From positions 806,001 through 870,000 of the forward strand of contig JACAXG010000052.1 in the NCBI GenBank assembly GCA_018881555.1: 64,000 nucleotides of DNA, written 5' to 3'. Both the position numbers and the translations under genes were made by a program. Under the pieces are notes generated by a model. That model was not told the origin of the DNA. It made no database searches and saw only the letters and a program-made list of their open reading frames with translations. This DNA comes from Amblyornis subalaris. Its lineage: Eukaryota > Chordata > Aves > Passeriformes > Ptilonorhynchidae. Positions 24,367 through 38,390 of the stretch are shown here, piece by piece. Position 1 is the stretch's first letter; every line of letters begins with the position of its first letter.

Positions 24367-25589
24367 GTGATCACATACTGTGTTGTCCAAGAAGCCTAGA
24401 CTCCTGTGCATAGCAAAAAAGTCCTCCATTAATGAAATGCTGGTTGGTACTTTACCTTCTCCTTATGCCATATCCACAGCTCAGAAGATAGAATTCCAAA
24501 TTTTCTTGTGGACTCTCCGNTGTTGCTCATCCACACATGGTAGCACACTTTGAAAATCTGTTAATTTGTGTTTGCGATATTTATTTGAATTGAGAGATGT
24601 TTTACCAAGGGAGACCAGATTAAATTTTCCAGTAATCTGAGATGCCTAGGATCTGCTGTTTTAAGACATTTAGCCTTTTACCATGATGTATTTTATAAGC
24701 ACAGTGGTATTTGTATCAGAATAATCAGACATTATACAGATCATGTCTTTTTCTCCTTTCCTTACCCCAGAATCTTTAAAATGTTCTTCATATTTTCACC
24801 CAAATATTGGCATTCTCTTCCTTTCCTCAGTTTCTTTTCCTTGTCACTTTCCACAGTCAAGTCTAGGAATGCTGGCTCCTGCTCAGATGCACTCTCACAC
24901 TCCATCTGTTCTGCTCCTTCTCACCACTTTATCAGCTTTCACCTGCCTCCAGCTCTCAGACAACTCGGTTACCCACCTCCCTTTGTTTAAACTCTTTGGT
25001 TTCCTATAAATGTTCTGGATGTTTTGCCTGAACAACCTTAGTTTCAGTCATCCAGTTCTAAAGTAAATTTGCAAAGCAACTCTTTATAACTTCCTCTTTC
25101 TTTGGTGTATATTAGTAGAGTTTGCTGCACCTGTAGGAGGTCCTCAAACAANCTCTGAAGAGGTCTGAGCTGGGAATTTTTACTGCAGCTTTCCAAAAGT
25201 TTATAAAATGTCCAGATGGGAATAGATGTTCACAAAGACAACCCAAAGCTCATTAACATTGCCTAAAAAAATGTATATTTCCTAGCTATGCTTTTAGATA
25301 CTCTTAAAACTTTCAGCTGAAAATAACACCAATCAGCCAAAAACCAACATAACCCTGGGCTCAGTCTAAAGACGTTCACTCCTTACCAACACATTAGGCT
25401 AAACAGCAAGTGAACAGTGAAACACTGGCAAATTTTGTGCTAAAAACAAATGAGCCTTTGCAAGAAATGTGAAGTAACTTTCCCATTTTAGTGTCAACAG
25501 TCCCTGACTACAATCACTGTTGGACCCCAGCTCAGGGATTAAAAGTTGGAAAAACTAAGTCTATGAGTCTAGAGTGAGAGTATAGACTA
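24367..25589. other. Unique noncoding DNA, no gene seen
   Basis: Pyrimidine-rich at about 24745-25010, which produces two overlapping Ser/Pro-rich frames without a recognisable family. Nothing else was supported. Confidence 0.5.
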
Positions 25590-25655
25590 GTACAGAATAG
25601 AATAGAACAATTAGGCTGGAAGGGACTTACAGCAATCACTTGTTTCAACTGCAAT
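25590..25655 (-). mobile_element. CR1 3' remnant, minus strand
   Basis: AGAATAGAATAGAACAATTA then GGCTGGAAGGGACTTACAGC matches the reverse-complement CR1 3' end. Only about 65 bp are recognisable. Confidence 0.75.
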
Positions 25656-26940
25656 TAGATTTGTTGAAGGAACTGTTAGATTGAGATCTCAAGGACAACT
25701 TGAAGATATGAGGACAATATTATCTGGTCGATTTTCCTGCAGAAAAACACTGCATTCACCTCCCTAGCTGTGAACACTCTCAGTGGCCGTGGGACTGTAG
25801 TACAGGGACAGCATGGCAAGGGGGAAACTATGCTTTTATGTATTGCAGAGCTAACTTCCAGAAGGATTGGCACAGAGTCCCTCACACTGTGTTTGACATC
25901 GTTGGCTGTTTTGAGAGGATGAACATCAAAACAAACGACACGAAGTATGTAGGTCAACAGCCACATAAACTGTTTTTATTCTAAGGACTAATTGAGACCT
26001 CCAAGGAGGTCATGGTCCAGGAGAGGACAATTCTGTAGCTCTGTTTTCTGCAGAAATCCCTTGAGCAAATCTGATTTACTCAAGCTTGGCACTGAGGCTG
26101 GAATCAGATCCCTATTGTACAACAAACAGGGTTATTAAATGATTCATGAGTTATTGCAAGGATTCTCTTTTCAGGATTAATACTAAGTTAGTCATGCATT
26201 TATGGCTAACAGCATACAAAACTGAACAAATCCTTTCAACATCATAGGATAAAGCAGTTCTAGAGAGCTAGAAGCCAGTTATAATGTACAGAAAATCAAT
26301 GTAAATGTGTTGCTATAACAGGCTGATTGTGTATGTTATAATGAAATGTATATTTTGAAGAGGGCAGGAAAATAATGTATGCCATTGAGGAGATATATCT
26401 AGCAACTTTCTAAGTTTACTTATGCTATATNTTTCCAGAGAAAGATTTTATTAGTCACAGTCAAATCTATTATGTTGACAAAATCAAATAATTTCTGATA
26501 TATTTTGTATTTGATTTAATTTCCACATTCCATTAATTTTTCTTTGTTTTGTTTGGTTCTGGAGTTTTGAAAAATTAGTTCCAATTAAGATATTTGTGAG
26601 TAAGATGAGTTCTAAGTATTTGGTTTTTAAAAGAAAAACATATTGCCTGTATGAAAATGTAAAGTTTCTTTTTTTATGTGGAGTTGGCCCTGTCTTCTAC
26701 ATTCGCATGGTTACAGTTGTAGATCACTGTTTCTAAAAAATCTTTCAGAACATACAATTGGAGACTCCTTATCTCTTTCTTTTTCTTGCAATCAACACAT
26801 CTTCGTACTTCTGGAATGACTGGTGCAGAGATCAGCCTCATACACCAAAAAACCCCAATTACAATTAATTTCTTGAGTTTCAAAGGAAGGAGGAGTTCTG
26901 TGGAAAAGAAAAAGTAATGAGTAAAATAACTGTAAACAAA
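25656..26940. other. Noncoding DNA; one weak exon-like frame at 26671-26905
   Basis: On the minus strand a good splice-acceptor-like sequence (pyrimidine tract, then CCACAG) is followed by about 75 open codons ending in TAA near 26674. The frame starts with a hydrophobic stretch and holds several Cys and Lys, but I recognise no family. Length alone is within chance. Confidence 0.3.
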
Positions 26941-27018
26941 TTATTGATTATCCAAAGCTCTCTACTTAATGATTTGTTATTATTGATTATCCAAAGCTCT
27001 CTACTTAATGATTTGTTA
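26941..27018. repeat. Perfect tandem duplication, 2 x 39 bp
   Basis: The 39-bp unit at 26941-26979, starting TTATTGATTATCC, is repeated without mismatch at 26980-27018. The absence of differences indicates a recent local duplication or an assembly artefact. Confidence 0.95.
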
Positions 27019-30000
27019 GAATGCTTCTCTATATATTGAGTCTGAAATAGGCAGAAAAGGATTCAGTGTCATGCAGCCTGGTTAAATAATTGAGGTCAGA
27101 AAATGTATACACAAGTGGTCAAAAAGTGTATACACATGTATAAACAATGTACAAACACTAAAATTTATACCTCTGGTGGAAATATGAGATGTGTGTAAAT
27201 TGAATACCAGTATGCCATACATTTACATAATGCATATGCATATGTGCAACAGCATGTATGTATTCACATACATGTAAATGTTTCACCAAAGATTTTATAT
27301 GGAATAATGCCATAAAATAAGCTGTGCCGCCAAAAGGAAAATATTTTGTATCATATGTAAACCGCAGTGAAGGCTGCATTGAAGTACTCAAAAATTATTT
27401 GGTTAAAGGGTAAATACACCTTGTACCTCATAATGAAAATCTTATAGGAAGGGGTGGAGATTAACACTGCAGGCTGTCTNCAGAATATTAATAAAATTCA
27501 ATATAGTTTCTAAAAGGTATAATTTATATTTTGTGGAAATGAGTCTCTTTTCTAATAAAATTCTTCTGTCCTTCATTCTGTTCATATAATTTTTCTATAA
27601 ATCATCCTGTAGGAATTTTTTCTAAATATTCATCTCAGAGAGAACCTATTTGAATAAGCCCTCTTAGCAAGGCATTTCAGAATTAAAATTACACCATGAG
27701 CAATACTTTATCCAATATGCTNTCTTCTATAGAATTTTTTGTGACTAAATCAATATTTTGCAGAATTACATTACGTTAAAATAGCTGATCTGAGGTGATG
27801 CTTCTAGTATATAAACACTATGTAAAAAAGATCAACAAATTACCTTTAACCATTTTAATTTATCTGGTCTCTGAACCTGTGCAAAAGTAGTTGATTTTCT
27901 TTCCACATCTACATATATAGTGAAAAAAAACCTAAGGGCATTGCACACAATGAAAGAATAAGAAAGGAGAAATGTGCTCCTGGTTATACTTTATTTTCTT
28001 GGATTTGCTGTAAACTAGAACCTTATGCTTTTTGTAGTCATGTAGAAATAAAATCTGTGATGCCCCTGGAATTCTTGGGGAGCTTTGATCAAAAAAATGT
28101 GTAAATTGTAGTTTTAGAGTGAAAGGCTGGAAACAAAACAGAAGAGGAAACCCGGCACCATTTGCTAGATGGTGAAAGCTAATTTTCCAATTCTGGGCCA
28201 TATTTTATAGCAACTGTTCAATTCTTATGTTAGGTATTTTTCTGAATGAGGGGAGGACTCGCGCAAATACATATGTGATTTTCTGAATTAGGATTCACTG
28301 ATGAACTGAATTACTGTCAGTGAAAAATGGAAAACAAATGAAGGTTAAAATTTCAGAATTGGCTCAAATTTTCTTTTCTTCTCCAAGTTCATACTTCCAC
28401 AATGTGTAAAAGAAGTGCACAAAAGTAAAAGTAAAGGTCATATCTATTGGAAGAAATGGCAGTTTTTCCCAGGCTACATATAAATCCTACCAGAGAATGT
28501 ATTTGCTCCTAAGTTTCCAGGAAAATTAGAAATGGAATATAGTAACACTGTATGTGTAACACTTCGACCTTATTAACTTGCATGGACTGTTAAACTTGCA
28601 TGGGAAATGACTGATGCATAAGAACAGGCAAACAAATGTTTCACTACACAATCTGCAGGACAGATGACCAACCTTTCTGCTGAAGTTAGATATTTGGTCA
28701 ATAATAATGTCATTACTAGGCAATATGCCATGTGTATATGTAATTTACTACATTTGATAGCACAGCAATTTATAGTGGTATATAATGACACAAACATATT
28801 ACTTCTAAACATTATACCAAATACAAACAGCTTTCTACAGTCAATTCTACACTCTATGAAGTTAAATGTTCCCTATTCCCNTACTTATTGCCTGTAAGAA
28901 CAGCCAATAAAGGAAGAAATGTGAGAGTGGCTCTGTGCCAAATGCAGATTAAGCTACTTCTAACATAAGCTCCCACACTCATTACTTTTAGTTGTAGAAT
29001 TTTTCCCATCTTGTTGGCCTGTGGGTGAAGCCACAGAACAACAGGGCCCTCTAGGATTTCTCTGCTCAGAAGAGGTCTACATATCAGTTAGTTGGTTTTG
29101 GATGCCTTTAAAACTAATGAAAAGAACAAATATCTACCAAGAGGTTGATTTAATCTAAAGTGAGTATTTAAAGTATGTCGGATAACCCTCCCTGAGGAGT
29201 GTGATAAAAGAGATAATTGCTGACCTTAGACTGTCAGATAACAATCCTGTGAAGGAGTATGGGCAGTATGTCAGAAGGAGGAGAAAAATAATAAATAATT
29301 TTATAAACTTGTATTTGATGAGTGAAGAAGAGCACTTGAACCCCCAGAATTCACATCAAGTTCAGAGTGTTTTTCTATTATTACTGTGCAAAGTCCAAGT
29401 GTTATTGATATCCAACCCCCTTCTGAGTGGTGTTACTTTCTGGGCAGTGTTTCTGCATGTAATTATACAGTGCTTGAAAACATCTCCTTCTGTCAGATGT
29501 TGGGATCTGTCCCTATTAATGCCTTTGACCATCCTCTGGCTCTTATAATATGACACTGGGCAAATAGATATGGACCACATTCTTTTTCTCTACCTTTCCT
29601 TTATTTATCCACTTTTAAGATATAATCTCATTTTTTCTAAAGAAGAATTTACAAATTTATACCTCTTTTTTCCCCCCAAGTTTTTATCATCAAAAAGGTC
29701 CTTTTCCAAATCTTTTCTAAGGTTGTACACCTGTGTTGCTGTCAGAAACATCCCGTCTACCCAGGACTGGTAGATTTGACCAAGGACTTGTAAGATGCCC
29801 ATGCAAGAACTGGGATGTTGGATAGGTTACGTAGGGGCATCTCAAATAATAATAGATGTCCTTGTTTAAGCAGCTGAATTTGAAATACAGACATTAAAAG
29901 CATTTGCCATCACACAGGAATCTGTCTATATTTTGTATGTCATAAAAATATCACACATATCTGCATAGTGCTGGCAGATGTGGCATAAACTCTGCAGTAG

Positions 30001-30069
30001 ATGTGTCCTCCTCTGGAGCAGTGTATTGACAACTAAATTGAGCCTAGAATCCCACAGCCTAATTGAGTG
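27019..30069. other. Unique AT-rich noncoding DNA, no gene seen
   Basis: No gene or recognisable transposon. It contains the POU-type palindrome at 27230-27241 within an area of TACATGTA/TGCATATG alternation. Confidence 0.5.
27230..27241. promoter_or_regulatory. Perfect MORE palindrome ATGCATATGCAT
   Basis: This 12-mer is the published MORE sequence bound by POU-factor dimers (Oct-1/Oct-2/Oct-6 type). It is one of three perfect copies in the window. It lies in a tract of alternating purines and pyrimidines, so a simple-sequence origin is possible here. Confidence 0.45.
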
Positions 30070-30092
30070 TTTAATTTAATTTAATTTAATTT
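30070..30092. repeat. (TTTAA)n microsatellite
   Basis: About 4.5 perfect units of the pentanucleotide. A short simple repeat. Confidence 0.9.
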
Positions 30093-33000
30093 CCTTCTAA
30101 TGTGCTTTTGTCCTCAGCATAGCATTCTGCTAATTTTTTTGCCATCAGAAATGTTAATCTTCTGCTTCCTTGTCTTCATAACCATAAATGCAGGAAACTG
30201 TGACCATAAAATCTTTATGAGAAATTGATCAAAATATAGTGAAGATCACAGTGGGTAATATTAGGGGGTATTTTTTGTGGGAAGCATGAAATGCCTTAAT
30301 TATTACTTTACACACTATCTCATAATACTCAGCTTGTGCTGTCTAGATGAAGAATGTGTACATANAGGTATTTCATCCTATTATTAATGTTTTTTCAGTG
30401 TCCAGTGGCAGCCTAGTCTTGAAGGTTTTTGTTTCTATTTTTAGCCTTGCTTATTGTAAGAAGCAATTATGGCTTTGATATGTCTAATTTGGAAGAAAAT
30501 ATTTCTTCTGGGAACTATTTTAACAGTCCATTTAGATTCATTACTTCTTAGTGATTCAATATGCTTGTCTTTTAAAATGCAGTATATCCTTCAGGTTTTT
30601 TGACCGGACCTGAATTTTAGACTTTGCAAGTGTGGAACCTTTTTTATAGACTGTCTCTCCTAGCTATATCATTTCAGTTTAAATAACAATAATCTAGTTG
30701 TTAGTTCGAAGTTATTGTCTTATTCTGTAGAGACTAGTGGACAAAAAATCTGAAATTTTGAAATTTGTATTAACATTTTTAATTTGTTATCCTTTATGAA
30801 TTAAAGAGTCCTACAAAAAGTTGCACACTTTAATTTTCTTTCAGACTCCTATTTACACTGTGTAATCAAAGTATTCACCATGATCACTCAGAGAACAGTA
30901 CTTTGCCTGTTGCAAATTCTATGCCTTTTAATATTTTCCTTTCTGGAAGACACCTTAATAAGGCAGTCAGGGTATGATGGAATACTTCAGGAGCTGATTA
31001 GCTTATATTCCAAAAGGCAACTCTAAAAAGGTAGCATTAGTTTTTCCTATGTCTGTAGAAAATTCCCAAATCCTACCAGCACATCCAATTTCCCAAAGAA
31101 AGTAAACCTAAACAACTCAGTCATTATTCCCTCTTTACAAGGAAGCTGCAACGTTTCAACTTCACACTTTCCTTTGGGAACATGCTATGGGTAAAAAAGC
31201 AAAATTATCTAAGAAAGTTGTTAAAGAAATTATTCAATCCTTGGCTTTTCAGGTGACTAGAAGAGACCCTCAAATGCCATGCTGCTGTTCTTTCAGCTTC
31301 TTTTTTTAGGCTTGGCTATGTTCAAAACGATAAACAAAAAAAAGGAAGATAAATGTAGACACTTCACTGAAACACCTGTGTTGAGAGTGCTGATACTTGA
31401 GTCGCTCTGTGCAGTCTGTGTGTGCAACTTATGAAACTTTTTTAGACTTATGGTTCGACTTAATAAGTTGCTGTTTGGTTTTAGTTCCTCCTAGGCCCCA
31501 TCTGCTCTCGTGTCAGACTTCTATCTTCTCAAGCTTACTCTTTATTCTACACGATAATAGTTGAAACACAGTCGTGTATCACCACCTCAGTTGCACCTCA
31601 GTCAGACTTAGCTCTGCCACAGGCATCATGCCATATCTGTCAGCTATGTAGGTGCATTGGCGTAAATACCCTAAGGGAACTAAAACAGCATCAGCAGATC
31701 AAGTTTATGTACCTGAATCCACCTCCATGTTGAGTCTGTATGTGTCCTGAGTAAGCTCTTTGACACATAGCATTTTCCCCCAAGGTAATCTGAGTGTTCT
31801 CCAACAATTACTGCAATCAGTCATCCTAATTTTAAGCAACTTTCTGTTTGTTTGGCACACTCTATTCTTTTTTTTGTCCATTTCTCTGAGAAATGTCTTG
31901 GAATCATACCACATGCCATATCCATGACAGCCTACCTGATCTGTGTTCTGTGGCTTTGCTCTCATAATTTCTTGCATTATTTTGCCATTACACATGATTC
32001 TTTGCAGATTTTGCCATCAACGGCATTGCTGTTTCATTTCTCTGGTCATACAAATGCCACAGTTGATATTGCAGTGAGGTTTTTTTGAGCAATTTTTCAT
32101 TGCACTATTTTAGTTCTGGTTTGAGAGGAAGAGAAGAACAGGAAGTGACTACTGCAAAGCTTAAGAAAATATGTAGGAAGCTCAATCTTCTCACAGCTTT
32201 GAAAAGTACTTGAAGGAACAGAGACCAGAATACTTTGGAAAATAATTTATAAATGTTTTTTAAACAATATGCACTTCAAGTATTTTGCCTCTTATTTTAA
32301 ACAGCCTGAGAGGTAAGCAGCTATTGCAAGACACCTACGATTGAAAGTTGGAGATAGGTGCTCCTAGAAGACAGCTTGTCTTGAGCAGCTGCACATCAAT
32401 TCAGTTGTCCATGTGAAAATCAGATGCCCAGGGGTGCTCACCAGGCCTCCAGGCACCATTTTGAAAAGACTGNTGGCTCCCTTCGCTCCTACTTTAACAA
32501 CCTGGTGGAGGTGACTCAGTGCTGTGGAGCATTTCATACATGGATTGACTGTGTTGGTAACCTTGTTGTGTCATCTGTGTCTACTTTAGGAGAGTCCACT
32601 TCCCCTGGAAGTACCAATTCCTCTCTCTTTACTATAAGGAGGCCTAAATAATCACATCAGGTCTTTGAAATTGTAAAAACTAGTAAAGCTGAAATGTGCT
32701 TTTAACTAATGGCATGGATAAGCATCAGACTTCAAGGCAGACATAACTTTTAGAATAAGGTTTAGAATTATCTTTGGGCTCTTAAACCACACATGACTCT
32801 CAGAAGGGATGGAAGCCTTTTTGTTGTAGCATCTGAGTTTTAGGCACTGGGTGTGAGAGGGGCGGATTCTCTGAGAAGGTCAGTTCCTAGCTGTCCAATA
32901 CATTTTACCAATTCCTCTGACAATTGTGTGAATTTTTTTGCCACATCTCAAGATATGATTGGTTTGTGATTCAACATTTAATTAACTTTTTCTCTCTGAC

Positions 33001-34547
33001 ACCAATCAATGAAGAGACAAAAAAACCCAAACCAAACCAAAAAAAAAAAGAAAGGGAAAGGGTGGGGTGGGAGTGCTTGCTTTGTCTGGTGTATTATTCT
33101 CTAATGTTCTCTAATACTCTAGCTTCTAGAGGTCCAGAAAAGCTTGGTGTGCCCTTTTCAACAACCTACATGCAAATANCCTTTTAAAACCTTTCTTCCT
33201 ATTTTTCTTGCTGGAGCTGAGAGGTCCAGTTCTCCTTTGAACTTCAGCTACTTCAGCTACTTGCAAACATAGAGAGGAGTTGGGATTTTTTTTAATATCT
33301 CCATCTAAATCTGGCCTGCCTGGAGTTTAGGAGGTGTTAAACCTCCTATAAACCTATTCTCTCACTATTTCTGTAAGATGTCCCTCTTCTTTAGGCCTTC
33401 CATTGAAGTGTGTGGAATCCTCATCCAGTGTCATTTTCTCTCTGAGAAAACGATCCAAATGCATATACACATTCTTTTCTAACAGGGAGTACATTAACCT
33501 TTTGAAACAGAACTAGAAACTCGAATTAAATAGGAAGATATTTACCAACTTAGCATTTTACATGCTCCCAATGATATTTATGTAACTGATATTCAACTTT
33601 TTTTACTAATTTTATAACTACTATTTTGCAGGGTTTCTTTTATCTCACTGGCATCTCTTACACATTGATAGATTTTCATTTTCCTCTGATTTCACTACCT
33701 TTTAATGTTCATTTTATATTTTGACGTGCTTGCTCTGAATTTCTTTCTGCAAAACCTTTCCTCTTTTACTCTGTGTCATTAGCAAAATACAAAATGCTGT
33801 AAGTGTTATTCTGATTTTTACATTAAGCATGAATAAATGTTAGATTCACGTCATGAAAGACATAAACTACACTTTTATAATCTCTACCAAAGAATGCATT
33901 AGAATAGAACAAAAACAATCCAGCACTGTTTGCTGTCTACTTCATAGGCATATATTTAATTAAGTTATGCTGCTCCTAAAATTCAAAAAGCTTAATCTTT
34001 TTCTCTCTTTAAATTAAACTCCCTGTGCTCTACAATGACCAAAACAAATAATCTATGACCTACAAACAAGACACTTACATTCCCTGAAGATTTACTTCAT
34101 CTTCTCCTCTAGGTTATACATCTTTGAACCTCTCTTTTCTGTAACGACCTTCTGCTGCTCATTAGCATGCTGATTACCATTAACACAGCTATAATCAAGC
34201 AATTTTCTTGGTGTATGTCGAGGAGAAATGCTCATCAGAATGCAGCCAAGGGACAAAATTAACTGCATAAATCTACACCACAAACTGGATCTCATCCAAC
34301 TTTACATGAGTCTTCCTCCTTCTGCTAGGTGTGACATCATCATCTTGCTCCCTGCTGATGGCCTAATAAGCATCCCCAGGTTCCACACTATTTAATTTAC
34401 CCCTTCTCTCAATTCTATAGTTCCAGTGATAGCTGACCACCTTGCAGTATTTTCTCTTAATATGTGTTTACCTTCATTTTTTTCTTTTGTCTGTGCTAAT
34501 TAGTCATCAAGCTACAGATACATTTATTAAAAAGGTTACACAAATGT
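30093..34547. other. Unique noncoding DNA, no gene seen
   Basis: A long AT-rich stretch. A/C-rich low-complexity sequence lies at about 33019-33052 (AAACCCAAACCAAACC then A11). Octamer at 33170-33177. Around 32.3-32.5 kb there are AGGTGCTCC and GATGCCCAGG-like phrases that may belong to an old unnamed repeat. Confidence 0.45.
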
Positions 34548-34559
34548 ATGCATATGCAT
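34548..34559. promoter_or_regulatory. Perfect MORE palindrome ATGCATATGCAT
   Basis: Second perfect copy of the POU-dimer palindrome. It is followed within a few bases by TTTGTTTAC, a forkhead-type core, making a compact composite arrangement. Binding is inferred, not shown. Confidence 0.45.
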
Positions 34560-35765
34560 TTGTTTACCTGTGTGTCACAGCTTTCATGTTCTGCAAAATA
34601 ATTTACAGGGCAATGGAGCTAGATATTTTCTACCAAGGAATATATTTACAGAACTAAGATTTTGGCTGAGATATGCATGTTTTGATTATAAAGTAATTGT
34701 TCCGTATTAGAGGTGGCAAATATACAACTAAGTATGTTGCATACTTTGAGTGAAAAAGTTTTTCTCAGGAAACAGCTAAGACAGCTTTAGAACTTCAAAA
34801 TGACACAAGCAAACATAAAATCTGTTAATTTTTGTCACGGAGTGATATGGTAGATAGAGGAAGAAGATGATTCAGGCAGTGAAACTTATTTAATTCAGTC
34901 AAAGACCATTTTTTTTCTTAATTATTCTTATAAAAGTAAACGTATACAGTTCTCTATATTTACACAGATCTTTAATTCAATTATCCTGGACTAGTCTAAT
35001 TTGGAATGAGGGAATTTAGTTCTGAAAGAGGAAATATATAACTAGAANCAAACTGGCTTTGGATATAAGAGAAGATATTCAAAGAGAGGGAAAATGGGTC
35101 AAGAAAAACTATAACTGGCAAATGAGGAGGTAACCAAGAAGAAGGAGAAGTGAATCAAGAAAAGACCTGAAGGAGTGCCAATCAGATGGGAAGGAGGAGC
35201 GAACAAGAAAGAATTCTACGGAAGGGTACCATGATCCCGTCACCATTTGTGTTCAGAGAGAGGAAGTTTTTGGGAGACTCAGTTTTTCTCATAAACCTTA
35301 CGTTCAGGTTTCCTGGGGCAGAGATGGAAAAGGTTCTCATCCTGGAAGTGAATAAAGGACTTGCCTGGAGCATGCATCTGTGTCTGGAAACCTGTAGTTT
35401 CCCAAGCCGCATGGCCAGAGTGAACAGTGGGAAAGAAAGAATTCAGTAAGGAAGAGTATCTGTAACACACCAAGAAGTCTTGTTTCCTACGCTCCCTGGG
35501 CAGGGCACATGCCTTCTTTCTGATCCCACACTCTCAGGGGTTGCACTGCACTCTCATATCTTGTTGGCAAAAGAGAGAAGCTAGGTGGAAGGCAAGGAGG
35601 AGAAAGCAAAACATAACTTCAGCAGTGCAGTAGTATGGTCTCCTGATAAGCCTCTGTTGCCTTCTGCTGTGTGTCTTTTGCATCATGACACTCCTGTGGT
35701 ATTAATATAACTTTTGTGAGTGGTGACCATAATTCATGCAAATTTAATAGACTCCTCAGGGCAGG
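34560..35765. other. Unique noncoding DNA, no gene seen
   Basis: It includes a purine-rich tract at about 35080-35230. Overlapping frames on both strands at 35182-35473 have no family match. Octamer at 35736-35743. Confidence 0.5.
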
Positions 35766-36040
35766 TTCAGTTATAAGAGCACCAATCTTGGCAGAGGTTT
35801 GCTCAACCTGTTCTTAAAAACTTCCATTGATGGAACTCTTNTGGCCTCCCTGAGCAACTTAATCTACCACTTTACTATTAAAAATGTTTCCCAGATGTCT
35901 ATCTGGAATCTCATTAATTTAAGACCATTAATCCTGACCTCTTTCAACATCTTTATGTAGTTTAAAAATATTACTATACGTCTCTTCATTTTTCTCTCAC
36001 CTTCACCATTCAGTTTTCCCTCATGTTGCTCCTCATCTAC
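35766..36040 (-). mobile_element. Old degraded CR1-like fragment, minus strand
   Basis: GGTTTGCTCAACCTGTTCTT, AAAACTTCCATTGATGGAAC and CTCCCTGAGCAACTTAATCT, then CCAGATGTCTATCTGGAATC, recall the reverse complement of an older CR1/L3-type 3' region. Divergence is high and the ends are uncertain. Confidence 0.6.
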
Positions 36041-38390
36041 CTAAAATAGTTAAGGAGAAAACCAGGAAATTTTTAAAAAAACTGAGTAAAATAAACACTA
36101 CTGAAATTTCATGGGATGAATTCTGTCCTATGAATTGTAGAAGCTGGCCACTGCAAAGCAGAGGAGTAGATGTCTTCAGAAGGGTCAGAGGAATATCGTA
36201 AATGAGAATAAAAAGAACAGTGGATGAGCATGCTTTTGTACTAGCAAATTCTGAGCATCATTTGTATGAGTTTCAATTACGGTAACTTTTAGAGCAGTAG
36301 TCTCCTGAGGAGCTGGACAGATGATCCTAAAATGAAAAATTATAACAATTTTCACTTGCTTGAGAATCTAAACATTCTTCAGATCATTATTCTTTGCCGA
36401 ATTATGTTAAAATCAGAAACACAGAAGCATGGAAATTGGTTGATGGTTTCAGAAGTTACCTACGAGTCAGAGAAATACAGTCAAAGGAATACACATGGGC
36501 TTTCACCTGGTTTTCTTAAGAAATGATTGGTATCACCCTCCCCTAAACAAGAGGGGCATGAGGGTCCACTGACTGCATATGTCTGCAGCAGAAACATCTG
36601 TATCCATCTTAGTCATGGTGGGCTCTTGCAGGTAATGGAAAGAGACTTATTTTGGGATGTGATTTCTCTCACCTATCTCCATGGCCCACTTTGTGGTGGC
36701 ACGAATCATTCTCTCCTTAGAAACACCTCTTCCTTTTCAAGAGGAGAAAAGGAAGGTCAGACAACAAGCTCCAGTGCAGATGTCTGCAGCAGATCAGGTT
36801 GTGTGAATTCCCTGTAAACTNCATGTTTAGGCTGCACCAGTCCATTTTCTGCCCAGGCAAAGTCAGAACAAAGGCCCTGATCCTTACACTGTATTAAAAC
36901 CTTTTGCTCAGTTCATTGCTGTGTTGGAGAAATCACCCTGAAATTCGATACCCATGAGAAAAAAATTCTTCAATGCTAATTTTGCTGCTTTTTGAGACAT
37001 TCATATAAGAAAATTATCAATATAGTGACAACCATATATTTGGAGCGGAGGTAACTGTTTTTTTCATCATTTATGGTTTATATAATATTAATCATACTTG
37101 TACTTACTAGCATCTTATTAAATCCATCCATTTTTTAATTTCCAATATATGAAGGAAATATCTTTATTTAGCTGTCTGCAAAGATGTCTAGAGAGCTCTC
37201 TAGTTGTTCTTTCCCCACTCCTTACTAAAAGATATCTTTTTTACCAGCTAACAAAATTATCTGNTTACTGCACCTCTTTTGCTTAGTGTAGTGTTGATTT
37301 CAGGGGTTTTACTTGAATAGGAAGTTAATAACAGTTTCTCTTTTTATTTGATGTAAATTCTTCTAATAATAAAAAACTCATTTGCTGTAAAAAATTAGGC
37401 ATGAGAAAGTACTATAAAGGCTGGGGAGGGGGAAGGGTAAGTGTTCTGGGAAATATAGAGCAGAAACAAAACAAAAAAATAAGAATATTTTTGAACATGT
37501 CATGTTTAACAACAAGTAAGTGTGAATAGCTTATTTTCTCTGACTGATGGTAGCCAGCAGGTAACACATTCCCTTGTTGTTGCTAATAACACTGACAAAG
37601 AAAAACAACAATCCGTTTAGTAAACTCTATGAAAAACGAGAAATCAATATCATATTAAGTCACCTAGACATGAAAGTCCTTCCAGCAGTTTCTAAACACA
37701 GAACTGGGCAAAAGGAGGAGGATGCTGTGGTGATGAATTGTACACCATGCTGTCATTTAGATGAGAAGATTATGGAGTAATCTTTTATTCTAGTTCCTAT
37801 GTGATTTGCGCTTAAATATAGATCTCATGAAAGTGTGGGGTATCTAAAACTCAGGTGAGGTTACGTCTGTGGTAAANGTTGTAGGATTTGGTTCTCAAGG
37901 ATTCTTGCCGTATACCTGTCTCTGTAGCACACCTGTATGTCAAGATGAAGCCTACAGATCTACAGCAGCCTCACTTACACCTTTGCTTCCAAAGGATGGA
38001 AATTCAAAAGTCTGGACCAGCACACAGTTCACAGAAAGGGACCATAAGGAATTCATGGAAACTAAGAGTTGCTATAGCTTGAATCACATCCTTCACTGTG
38101 AACTCACTTGTCTTTCTGCTGAAGTGATAAAACTGAGGCACAGAGAACGTCTTTGCTGCCCAATTTAATTTCTTAACATGGAACTCTGGATGCTGAGATC
38201 CTATCTGTTCCCTGATTTTAGATAGCTAGATCAAACACTGTGAAATGGAGGGGGGATATCACAAGTTCAGGGGCAAACTGAATGTTAGAATCAAAAGAAA
38301 AAGAGGAAAATGCAGTCATACTTTACTTTTACAATACAAAAACCAAACACTAGTGCACATGTGGTAATAGGGAGAAAAAGGCACTGCTAA
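36041..38390. other. Unique noncoding DNA, no gene seen
   Basis: AT-rich with isolated N bases. No supported gene, RNA or repeat. Confidence 0.5.

Noticed and set aside
24079..24399. 106-codon plus-strand frame
   Set aside because: It lies almost entirely within the solo LTR and crosses the LTR end and the target duplication, so it is not a retroviral or host gene.
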